Shown: positions 1 to 5,541 of the stretch, one piece after another | How the letters are laid out: each line of letters starts with the position of its first letter | Position numbering within the stretch: position 1 is the first letter of the stretch | Source: Candidatus Aminicenantota bacterium | GTDB lineage: Bacteria; Acidobacteriota; Aminicenantia; JAMOAD01 | NCBI GenBank assembly: GCA_027070475.1 | Contig: JALXDT010000073.1 | Coordinates: 1 to 7,525 of the forward strand | Direction: 5' to 3' | DNA: 7,525 nt | Translations under genes and position numbers: made by a program | Notes under the pieces: generated by a model | What the model saw: only the letters and a program-made list of their open reading frames with translations | Told to the model about the DNA's origin: nothing | Databases searched by the model: none

Positions 1-1297
1 CATCTAACTTCTTCTTTTTCATCAATGTATACGGTATCTCCGAAAATACACTCTTTATTATCTCTATCGCCTCCTCTACCTCTCCTCTGTTAAGCTTACT
101 CCTTATCTTCTTATGTTTTGATTCCCCATCACCAAGGTATAGTCTTGTCAAAATACTTTCCGTAAAAGATACTCTTACCTCCTTATTTGGATATGATAAT
201 ACATAAAGGTCATCCTCAGCATTATAATCCTTGATTGTAAGATAACCTGATTGAAACATCAGAGGAAGTGGGGATAGTCTATCAAGCTCATATACTGAAA
301 ACTGTGAGCTTGACACCTCATAATCCTCATAGTCAGGTATGTAAATATCACCTTCTTCTATAAGATTTATTAAAAATGTAGGTGTTCCTGTCTCAAACCA
401 GTAGTTCTCTATACTTCTCTTTTCAAGGGCTGAAAAGAGAGAAAAAGGATTATACACTCTTACATCTTTTGATGAAAACCTGTAGCCATTGTAATATCCT
501 CTTAATTCCTCTCTCAACTCTTCACAATCAAGCTTTTCTTCCTCACAAAATCTTTCAATATAGGGAGTTAAGTCTCTGTCAATCTCTTCCTCTGTTATTC
601 CCAATATATCGCAATATCTCTTGTCCATTGTAAGATCAGTCAAATTGTTGAGCTCTGAAAATATTGATACCTTTGAAAATTTTGTTATCCCTGTTATGAA
701 TACAAATCTCGTTATACTTCCAACCCCTTTGGACTTAAATGTTCCGTAAAATTCCTTTAAAAGCTCCCTATTCTTGTCTGCTATTCTTAACTCCTCTTCT
801 CCCTTCCCCAAATGATCTATTATTGGTTTATCGTACTCATCTATTAAAAATACAATATCCTTCCCATACTTCTCGTTTATCTTGTCTGTAAGCTCAAGTA
901 AAACTTCCTTTGAAGACTTCTCTTCTCTGTTTATCTCAACTCCATAATCATCTGCTATTGAATACAACCTCTTTACTATGTATTTCTCAAGAATTTCACT
1001 ATTTCTTGAAAGAATCTCATTAAAATCAATTAAAACAACAGGATACTCTTCCCACTCGTAATCACTATCATAAATATATAAACCCTTAAATAACTCCTTT
1101 TTACCTCTGAATAAATTATATAGGGTTGATATTATGAGTGATTTTCCGAATCTTCTTGGTCTTGATAAAAAATAATATTCGCCTGTTACGATTAAATTGT
1201 ATAGATGTTTTGTTTTATCAACATAAAGATAATCCTTTTCTCTTATCCTTTCAAAATCACTTATCCCGATTGGCAAGTTCTTTAGATTTTTCTTCAT
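1..1297 (-). CDS. AAA-ATPase-like / PD-(D/E)XK nuclease family protein, partial (C-terminus outside window)
   Basis: An open frame of 432 full codons runs from ATG at 1297 leftward off the window with no stop, so only the C-terminus is missing. The start reads MKKNLKNLPIGISDFERI, the usual opening of the PF09820 (AAA-ATPase_like) family. Residues 46-53 (RPRRFGKS) form the family's Walker A and 148-156 (IVFLIDEYD) its Walker B. The FITGITKFSKVSIFSELNNL stretch (about 200-219) and the YYNGYRF...YNPFS block (268-286) are also typical. The part from about residue 325 enters the PF08011 PD-(D/E)XK nuclease-like domain, whose catalytic end lies beyond the edge. Proteins of this type are often multicopy in AT-rich anaerobes and are thought to be mobile or defence-related; their function is unproven. 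There is no Shine-Dalgarno before the ATG, and a promoter abuts it. It is divergent from the ArsR-led operon and probably functionally unrelated to it. Confidence 0.9.
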   Translation of the reverse strand, partial: MKKNLKNLPIGISDFERIREKDYLYVDKTKHLYNLIVTGEYYFLSRPRRFGKSLIISTLYNLFRGKKELFKGLYIYDSDYEWEEYPVVLIDFNEILSRNSEILEKYIVKRLYSIADDYGVEINREEKSSKEVLLELTDKINEKYGKDIVFLIDEYDKPIIDHLGKGEEELRIADKNRELLKEFYGTFKSKGVGSITRFVFITGITKFSKVSIFSELNNLTDLTMDKRYCDILGITEEEIDRDLTPYIERFCEEEKLDCEELREELRGYYNGYRFSSKDVRVYNPFSLFSALEKRSIENYWFETGTPTFLINLIEEGDIYIPDYEDYEVSSSQFSVYELDRLSPLPLMFQSGYLTIKDYNAEDDLYVLSYPNKEVRVSFTESILTRLYLGDGESKHKKIRSKLNRGEVEEAIEIIKSVFSEIPYTLMKKKKLD

Positions 1298-1303
1298 ATA
1301 AAA

Positions 1304-1332
1304 ATAATAGCCATATGGAATTATTTTGTCAA
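1304..1332 (-). promoter_or_regulatory. Near-consensus sigma70 promoter of the ATPase gene, leaderless arrangement
   Basis: On the minus strand a perfect -35 TTGACA (1332-1327) is followed by a 17-nt spacer and a TATTAT -10 (1309-1304, five of six consensus bases). Six bases then separate the -10 from the ATG at 1297, so the predicted +1 coincides with the A of the start codon. No purine-rich ribosome binding site lies in front of this ATG, which fits a leaderless mRNA. The promoter match is seen directly; leaderless initiation is inference. Confidence 0.6.
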
Positions 1333-1445
1333 CCCACCCCTCTGCGTCAAAAATAATCTTACCGAAAGTGATAAGTTTAGTCAAAGGTAATCTTACTGAA
1401 AAGGATCAAATAAAAAATCTCACATTTTTGTATTGATTTTTTGTT

Positions 1446-1477
1446 TATAATGTGATATATTTAAATATGTAAATATG
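1446..1477 (+). promoter_or_regulatory. ArsR operon promoter -10 and candidate autoregulatory operator
   Basis: A perfect TATAAT lies at 1446-1451, placing +1 near 1458. At the proper spacing the -35 is poor (CATTTT at 1423-1428). Over the start site sits a perfect 12-bp palindrome, ATATTTAAATAT (1457-1468). It runs into a tandem TAAATATG TAAATATG (1462-1469 and 1470-1477). ArsR-family repressors bind AT-rich inverted repeats overlapping their own promoters, so this is the obvious operator candidate. In DNA this AT-rich, short palindromes also occur by chance, so the operator call is moderate and the -10 call firmer. Confidence 0.5.
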
Positions 1478-1485
1478 AGGAGATG

Positions 1486-1830
1486 ATGAGAGAGCTTGAA
1501 AAAATATTTAAGGCACTTTCCGATAAAGTAAGGCTTAGAATACTAAATCTATTTTTCAATATTGAAAAGCTTTATCCGTGTGAAATAGAGAGTATCCTCA
1601 ATATTTCTCAGACAAGAACATCAAGGAATATAAATATTCTTCTTGATGCCGGTTTTCTAAAGCAGAAGAGAGAAGGGAAATACATAAGTTATTCATTAAA
1701 TGATGCTCTTGATGATGGGTTTAAAAATTTTCTTATGGCTAAACTCAATGGGATTGAGCAGATAAAAGAAGATTTAAAAAACCTTGAAAAGTTTAAAAAG
1801 GAAAAACTTAAGGTAGTGTGCAATAAATGA
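1486..1830 (+). CDS. ArsR/SmtB-family winged-helix transcriptional regulator
   Basis: This is a 114-residue winged-helix protein of normal length for ArsR/SmtB repressors, which leave DNA when a metal(loid), persulfide or other thiol-reactive ligand binds. The opening ELEKIFKALSDKVRLRIL is the family's signature first helices. The helix-turn-helix spans about residues 32-58 and the beta-wing about 59-71 (KQKREGKYISYSL). The segment KLYPCEI aligns with the ELCVCDL arsenic site of classical ArsR but keeps only the second cysteine (Cys32). The only other cysteine is Cys112, three residues from the end. This Cys pair could form a dithiol sensor, but the classical As(III) site is not intact. The start is chosen at the second of two adjacent ATGs because GAGGAG (1477-1482) abuts the first; 1483 remains possible. 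It leads the operon and probably autoregulates it. Confidence 0.88.
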   Translation: MRELEKIFKALSDKVRLRILNLFFNIEKLYPCEIESILNISQTRTSRNINILLDAGFLKQKREGKYISYSLNDALDDGFKNFLMAKLNGIEQIKEDLKNLEKFKKEKLKVVCNK

Positions 1831-1880
1831 TAAATAGAAGAAAGAGAAATCTCTGTCATTGCTGGTGGGACGGGGGCTGA
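1827..1880 (+). CDS. Possible Cys/Trp-rich micro-ORF (17 codons), UGA-ended, possibly extending to 1946
   Basis: An ATG overlaps the ArsR stop as ATGA (1827-1830), a typical translational-coupling overlap. It encodes MINRRKRNLCHCWWDGG and then TGA at 1878-1880. The same frame stays open beyond that TGA for 21 more sense codons (GPSLLTIFRK...) to TAA at 1944-1946, just ahead of the next gene. The DNA around the CHCWWDGG codons is far more GC-rich than its surroundings, suggesting constraint at peptide or RNA level. There is no good independent ribosome binding site. I do not recognise the peptide. It could be a real small peptide, a selenoprotein if UGA is recoded, or a chance reading of a structured RNA leader. 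Selenocysteine is speculative: only a weak 4-bp hairpin lies downstream at 1900-1916. Confidence 0.3.
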   Translation: MINRRKRNLCHCWWDGG

Positions 1881-1893
1881 GGACCATCTCTTT
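1841..1893 (+). ncRNA. Possible structured RNA element between the regulator and the 4Fe-4S protein gene
   Basis: AAAGAGA (1841-1847) pairs perfectly with TCTCTTT (1887-1893). TGGT (1863-1866) pairs with ACCA (1883-1886), so the 3' side forms one continuous 11-nt strand and the 5' side carries a 15-nt bulge. The G-rich loop lies at 1867-1882. Bases 1851-1886 are about 64% G+C (23 of 36), in a neighbourhood near 30%. The T-run after the stem is only four bases, so it is a weak terminator; it may be a partial terminator, processing site or sensor. It overlaps the micro-ORF at 1827-1880, and the two explanations compete. Confidence 0.3.
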
Positions 1894-1947
1894 TAACAAT
1901 CTTTAGAAAAACAAGACAATCTTTAACAATTATAAAGGAGGTTTAAA

Positions 1948-2583
1948 ATGGCAGGCAAATTTGATAAGTGGCATGGAATTGATAGGAAAGAGATTCCATG
2001 GTTTCCCACTATTAATTATGATAAATGCATTGGTTGCAATTTGTGTTTTGTTTCCTGCGGCAGAATGGTATATGAGTATGATGAGGAAAAGAGAAAACCT
2101 ATTGTTGTAAAACCGTATAATTGTCTTGTCGGATGTTCAACATGCGGAACAATTTGTCCTGTGGATGCTATTGATTTTCCCGATCCCTCCATAATTAAAA
2201 AAATAGAAAAGGAGAAAAAGGTCCTTAAAATAATAAGAAAAAAGGTTCAGCCTAAAATGACTCAGATAGAGCTTGCAAAGGCGAGAGCCTTGGCTGAAAC
2301 ACTTATCTCCAAAAATAAGACATCTATTGATTTTGAAGCAACGGGACATTTCATAGAAAAAGAGGTAATGATAAAGATTCTTAATAAATTAAAAGATAAA
2401 CACTGCGATATCGTTAATATGAATATTAATACCCCGTCGGTTAAAGCATGTATGAATGAAAAAGCACCCTCTGTTATGAAATTCACACTTGTTTCCACTA
2501 TATATGAAGATGTATCAGAATGCAGAGAAATAGTTAAAGAGATTTTAATAGATACCGGATGTGTTATTACATCGGAAAGTTGA
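1948..2583 (+). CDS. Two-cluster 4Fe-4S ferredoxin-type protein with C-terminal NIL-like domain
   Basis: This is a soluble 211-residue protein without a signal peptide. The N-terminal half reads W-F-P-T-I then CIGCNLCFVSC (Cys27, 30, 33, 37) and CLVGCSTCGTICP (Cys59, 63, 66, 70). These are the ligand sets for two 4Fe-4S clusters; the second is spaced C-x3-C-x2-C-x3-CP instead of the usual C-x2-C-x2-C-x3-CP. It is probably an electron carrier or redox partner. A charged helical linker (about 81-125) leads to a C-terminal beta-alpha-beta-beta-alpha-beta domain (about 127-207) resembling the NIL domain that is often fused to ferredoxins. That domain aligns with the C-terminus of the DGC protein at 5542-6273 and holds four further cysteines (153, 168, 192, 205). 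The start is supported by AAGGAGG at 1935-1941, six bases upstream. The electron partner is unknown. Confidence 0.85.
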   Translation: MAGKFDKWHGIDRKEIPWFPTINYDKCIGCNLCFVSCGRMVYEYDEEKRKPIVVKPYNCLVGCSTCGTICPVDAIDFPDPSIIKKIEKEKKVLKIIRKKVQPKMTQIELAKARALAETLISKNKTSIDFEATGHFIEKEVMIKILNKLKDKHCDIVNMNINTPSVKACMNEKAPSVMKFTLVSTIYEDVSECREIVKEILIDTGCVITSES

Positions 2584-2590
2584 TAAAAAT

Positions 2591-2616
2591 AGGGAGCTCC
2601 TTTTTAGGAGTGCCCT
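2591..2616 (+). other. Intergenic imperfect hairpin before the UspA-like gene
   Basis: AGGGAGCTCCT and AGGAGTGCCCT face each other around a TTTT loop, giving a 5-bp inner stem, a 2x2 internal mismatch and a 4-bp outer stem. No T-run follows, so it is not a standard terminator. It lies between two genes that otherwise look cotranscribed and could be an RNA processing or stability element. It ends eight bases before the UspA ribosome binding site. Confidence 0.35.
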
Positions 2617-2636
2617 TAAAATAAAAGGAGGTTAAA

Positions 2637-3107
2637 ATGTTAAGAAAAGTTTTATTTCCAACCGATTTTAGTGAAGGAGCTTTTATTGCCACCGAAAGAT
2701 TTGCAGAAACAAATCAGCTTGAAATCGGAGAGCTTATTTTGTTTCACGCTATTGATTATGAAAAGATTAATGAATATCTTTATGGATACTCCATACTCTA
2801 TGATGAAGATGGAAAACTTATCACAGAAGTTGAAGAAAAGTTAAAATCCGAGGCTGAAAAAAAGCTTAAAGTAGAAAAAGAGAGACTGGAGAAACTTTTA
2901 AAATTAAAAAATGTTAGAATTCTGTTGACAATCGGAACACCTTACAAAGAAATCTTAAAAGTTGCTGAGAAAGAAAATGTTTCCCTTATTCTTCTCCCCT
3001 CCCATGGAAATCTTTCATTTACCCATGAAATTTTCGGTTCCACAACCTATAGAGTTTTGAAAAAAACCAAAAAGGCTGTTTTATTGATTAAGACTCATAA
3101 AGAATAA
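2637..3107 (+). CDS. Universal stress protein A (UspA) family protein
   Basis: This is a single-domain Usp of 156 residues, the normal length. It opens with KVLFPTDFSEGA, the family's first strand and helix with the adenine-side Asp10, and has strand ELILFHAID at 32-40. A long charged insertion/helix (about 60-90) precedes the GTPYKEIL segment. The nucleotide loop reads PSHGNLSFTHEIFGSTTYRVL (about 121-141). Compared with the ATP-binding consensus G-x2-G-x9-G-S/T, the second and third elements are present (Gly124, Gly134-Ser135), but the first Gly is Pro121. Nucleotide binding is therefore plausible but not assured. Usp proteins are cytoplasmic stress or regulatory factors, and small ones often accompany transporters. 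A strong AAAGGAGG at 2624-2631, five bases before ATG, fixes the start. The OsmC-like gene follows after 18 bases. Confidence 0.9.
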   Translation: MLRKVLFPTDFSEGAFIATERFAETNQLEIGELILFHAIDYEKINEYLYGYSILYDEDGKLITEVEEKLKSEAEKKLKVEKERLEKLLKLKNVRILLTIGTPYKEILKVAEKENVSLILLPSHGNLSFTHEIFGSTTYRVLKKTKKAVLLIKTHKE

Positions 3108-3125
3108 AGTATAAAAGGAGTGAGA

Positions 3126-3545
3126 ATGGGAAATATACTTAAATATTCAGTGAAGGTGGAAAGGGTTGATAATAATAATTCCATAGCCACAAGAGGTAAT
3201 TTTGAAATTGTTCTGGGAACAAAACAGGGAGATTCCAGTGTAGGGTTTAATGCTGCCGAGACTCTTCTTTCGGCCTTCGGTGCATGTCTTATTACAAATA
3301 TAAACTCTCTTTCAAAAAAGATGCGTCTAAAGATAGAGGATGTAATGATAAAGATAAAAGGTATAAGGACAGATGATCCACCAATGTTAAAAGAAATTAA
3401 TTATGAAATCTCAATTTCTACAAATGAAGAAAGAAAACATATTGAAAAACTTATTGCACTATCATTAAAATACGGGACTGTTACTAATACCCTTTTAAAC
3501 GGAACTCATATCTCAGGGAAATTGCGATTAAAAAAGGAGGAATAA
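3126..3545 (+). CDS. OsmC-family protein lacking the second catalytic cysteine
   Basis: This is a 139-residue OsmC/Ohr-fold protein. Classical members are homodimeric, Cys-based organic-hydroperoxide reductases; some members act on other thiol or sulfur compounds. The hallmark FNAAETLLSAFGACLI places the first cysteine at Cys54 in the long central helix. The second family cysteine, normally in a C-P-V-x-x-T/N-L context, is replaced: the segment reads LKYGTVTNTLLNG with Gly117 at that position. Cys54 is the protein's only cysteine, so the intramolecular disulfide cycle is impossible and ordinary peroxidase activity is doubtful. Start: AAGGAG (3115-3120) lies five bases before ATG 3126. A GTG at 3120 is in frame but sits inside that ribosome binding site, so it is rejected. 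The stop overlaps the next start as TAATG, implying translational coupling. Confidence 0.87.
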   Translation: MGNILKYSVKVERVDNNNSIATRGNFEIVLGTKQGDSSVGFNAAETLLSAFGACLITNINSLSKKMRLKIEDVMIKIKGIRTDDPPMLKEINYEISISTNEERKHIEKLIALSLKYGTVTNTLLNGTHISGKLRLKKEE

Positions 3546-4429
3546 TGAATAAAAAGTTCAAACAAAAGATTATGGTTTTTTTTCTTGCAATAATACTTAT
3601 TTTTATGTTTCAAATATCATTAAAAGCAAAAGATAAAAAACTTACGCCCAAACCGCCTATTTATGGCATACCGGCTAAAACACTACCAAAATCAAAGTTG
3701 ATTATAAGAGGCTATTTTATCCATCCGTTTTTTGATAAAGAGTATGATAAAACGAAAAACAGTATGATTCCAATACCTTCTAATACAAAATTGATAGCAA
3801 ATACATTCGTGTTAAAAATAAGATATGGAATAACAGATAGGGTTACCGCTATTTTAAATCTTCCTCTTGTGAGCAAATCATTTACCACACCTCTTTTTGA
3901 TAAAGCATCAACAGGTATCGGAGATACTGTTGCAGCATTATTGTTTAAAGCTTATCATAATAAAAAGAATAAATTTTTAACATCTGTTCTTGCATATTCA
4001 AAATTTCCCACTGCAAAAACTGATAATCTTTCTTCCGATGAAATCCCTCTCGGAACAGGAAGTTATGATTATGGCTTTGCGATTCTGCCCGAGAAAGAGT
4101 TTGGAAAATGGGATTTAAGATGGAGCGGTTTTTATAAATTTAAGGGGAAAAATTATAAAAACATACCGCAGGGAAATGAGTTTACTCTATCATGGTCAAC
4201 TGCATATAATCTTTCATACAGGCTGGTTCCGGAAGTAAGTCTTATTTACAACAAAATATTTTCCACTGAGATTTCCCCTGATTTTTATTATTTAAAGATT
4301 GGTGCAGGTCTGGAATATAGATTAAGGAGGAATGTTCTCTTTCAGATTCTTGCTTTGAAAAATTTGAGCTCAAAACTTCCCTATTCTGACTCATTTAGTT
4401 TGTGGATAGGCTTTTTCACATTATTTTAA
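3545..4429 (+). CDS. Outer-membrane beta-barrel protein, MetA-pathway-of-phenol-degradation-like (PF13557 type)
   Basis: A 294-residue exported protein. The N-terminus has a basic start (KKFKQK), a hydrophobic core at about 9-24 and a likely signal-peptidase site after Ala28. The mature part alternates polar and hydrophobic residues in repeated beta-strands and contains no cysteine. YGITDRVTAILNLPLVS (94-110) and STGIGDTVAALLFKAY (122-137) match the pattern of the PF13557/COG4313 barrel family, a set of proposed outer-membrane channels. The protein ends in F-F-T-L-F, and a C-terminal Phe is the usual recognition signal for barrel insertion. The start has AAGGAGG (3534-3540) inside the end of the OsmC gene. 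Lying directly upstream of an inner-membrane transporter gene, it could give the system an exit or entry path through the outer membrane. Pore activity and substrate are inference. Confidence 0.78.
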   Translation: MNKKFKQKIMVFFLAIILIFMFQISLKAKDKKLTPKPPIYGIPAKTLPKSKLIIRGYFIHPFFDKEYDKTKNSMIPIPSNTKLIANTFVLKIRYGITDRVTAILNLPLVSKSFTTPLFDKASTGIGDTVAALLFKAYHNKKNKFLTSVLAYSKFPTAKTDNLSSDEIPLGTGSYDYGFAILPEKEFGKWDLRWSGFYKFKGKNYKNIPQGNEFTLSWSTAYNLSYRLVPEVSLIYNKIFSTEISPDFYYLKIGAGLEYRLRRNVLFQILALKNLSSKLPYSDSFSLWIGFFTLF

Positions 4430-4441
4430 TAGGAGTTTAAA

Positions 4442-5476
4442 ATGATTAGAAAAATTGATTATTTTGTAAAGAAAAATCTTGTATGGCTTGTTTTATTATC
4501 TCTGGTTTTAGGCTTTATAATCGGTCTTTTTTTAAATAAACCTATTTTAAAAGCCCTCAAATGGTTTATTATGCCATCCGCATTCATTATGCTATGGGCT
4601 TCAATGATAGATCTTAAAATAAAAAAGTTTGTTGAATCTTTTAAATATCCATGGCAGCTTCTTTTGGGAAATATCCTTGCTCTTATAATAGCACCTTTAA
4701 TGATGTATCCCCTTGCTCTTGCTTTTGCAAGAGAACCTAAAATGTTTGCAGGTCTTTTGCTTGCAGGACTCGCACCTCCCGGAGGATTTATCACCTACTG
4801 GACTATGATTTTAAATGCCAATATGGGGCTTGCTGTTTCACTAACACTTACAACTTTTGTTGTTTCTCTTGTGTGGATTCCCTATGGAATGAAATTTCTT
4901 GTGGGTAATAAAGTTAATGTAAATGTTTTATTATTATTCAAGAAAATATTAATACTTGTTGTTGGCCCCTTTTTGTTAGCTGTGATTACAAGATTAATTA
5001 TTTTAAAGAGGGGAGGAGAGGAGGCATTGAATAAATTAAGACCATCCTATCATCTGATTTCTTCTCTTATGGCTCTTTATCTTGTTTTTACGGGAGTCGC
5101 ATTAAAATCTAAATTTATTATTCATAATTTGGTAAGGGTTCTATCGCCGGCAGGTGGTGCTTTTTTATATTATTTAATAGCTTATCCAATAACATACTTT
5201 ATAGTTAAAAAGGTTTTTAAATATAATCTAAATGATACTATTCCTCTGGTTTTCGGAACATCAACTAAAAATCTCTCCATAGCTATGGGACTTGCAGCTG
5301 CTACATTCGGTCCCTTAACTCTTCTTGGAGTGGTTTCATGTATGATTTTTCAGATGCCTCTTGCATCCTTCTGGTATAAAATATTTGACAAAATAAAGAA
5401 AAAGCATGAAACCTTGGGTGAGGCATTTAAAGAGGAGATTGAGGAAATTGAAGAGGAAATAAAAGAGGAAATTTAA
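4442..5476 (+). CDS. BASS/ACR3-like inner-membrane transporter without the ACR3 catalytic residues
   Basis: A 344-residue polytopic membrane protein with about ten hydrophobic segments, of the bile acid:sodium symporter superfamily, and closest in local motifs to ACR3 arsenite permeases. Residues 110-120 (LAPPGGFITYW) align with the ACR3 fourth-helix motif LAPC-x6-W, but Pro113 replaces the essential Cys. In the ninth-helix region TSTKNLSIA (273-281), Ser279 stands where ACR3 has its conserved Glu (NFELA). The E-V-P-V motif is Q-M-P-L (304-307). The sodium-site residues of bile-acid symporters are also not recognisable; Lys276 takes the usual Gln place. The only cysteine is Cys300. A long acidic tail (EEIEEIEEEIKEEI) ends the protein. 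It is likely an exporter or importer of an anionic or sulfur/metalloid compound, but the substrate is unknown. AGGAG at 4431-4435 supports the start, 12 bases after the barrel gene. Confidence 0.85.
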   Translation: MIRKIDYFVKKNLVWLVLLSLVLGFIIGLFLNKPILKALKWFIMPSAFIMLWASMIDLKIKKFVESFKYPWQLLLGNILALIIAPLMMYPLALAFAREPKMFAGLLLAGLAPPGGFITYWTMILNANMGLAVSLTLTTFVVSLVWIPYGMKFLVGNKVNVNVLLLFKKILILVVGPFLLAVITRLIILKRGGEEALNKLRPSYHLISSLMALYLVFTGVALKSKFIIHNLVRVLSPAGGAFLYYLIAYPITYFIVKKVFKYNLNDTIPLVFGTSTKNLSIAMGLAAATFGPLTLLGVVSCMIFQMPLASFWYKIFDKIKKKHETLGEAFKEEIEEIEEEIKEEI

Positions 5477-5541
5477 AGATAAAAGATTTGGGTAAAACTA
5501 TATGAAAAAATATTTTAAAACACAAAATTAAGGAGGTAATT

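Noticed and set aside
382..633. Open frame on the plus strand
   Set aside because: It lies antisense inside the minus-strand ATPase gene, whose translation shows clear family motifs; the plus-strand product is low-complexity and resembles nothing.
1138..1356. Open frame on the plus strand
   Set aside because: It is antisense to the Walker A region and promoter of the ATPase gene, with no ribosome binding site.
1298..1384. N-terminal extension of the ATPase from a TTG at 1384
   Set aside because: The frame is open, but family members begin near the LPIGISDF block, and a near-consensus promoter lies within the extension.
2137..2498. Two overlapping minus-strand open frames
   Set aside because: Both are shadows of the 4Fe-4S protein gene, which has cluster motifs and a strong ribosome binding site.
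3120..3125. GTG start extending the OsmC-like protein by two residues
   Set aside because: The GTG overlaps the AAGGAG ribosome binding site that serves the ATG at 3126 with ideal spacing.
4459..4794. Minus-strand open frame
   Set aside because: It is opposite the transporter gene's first membrane segments; its composition is explained by reverse reading of hydrophobic codons.
4442..5476. Assignment as arsenite exporter acr3
   Set aside because: The essential Cys and conserved acidic residues of ACR3 are substituted, so no gene symbol is given.
5502..5531. Nine-codon open frame (MKKYFKTQN) in the transporter-DGC gap
   Set aside because: It is too short, lacks a ribosome binding site and has AT-rich chance composition.
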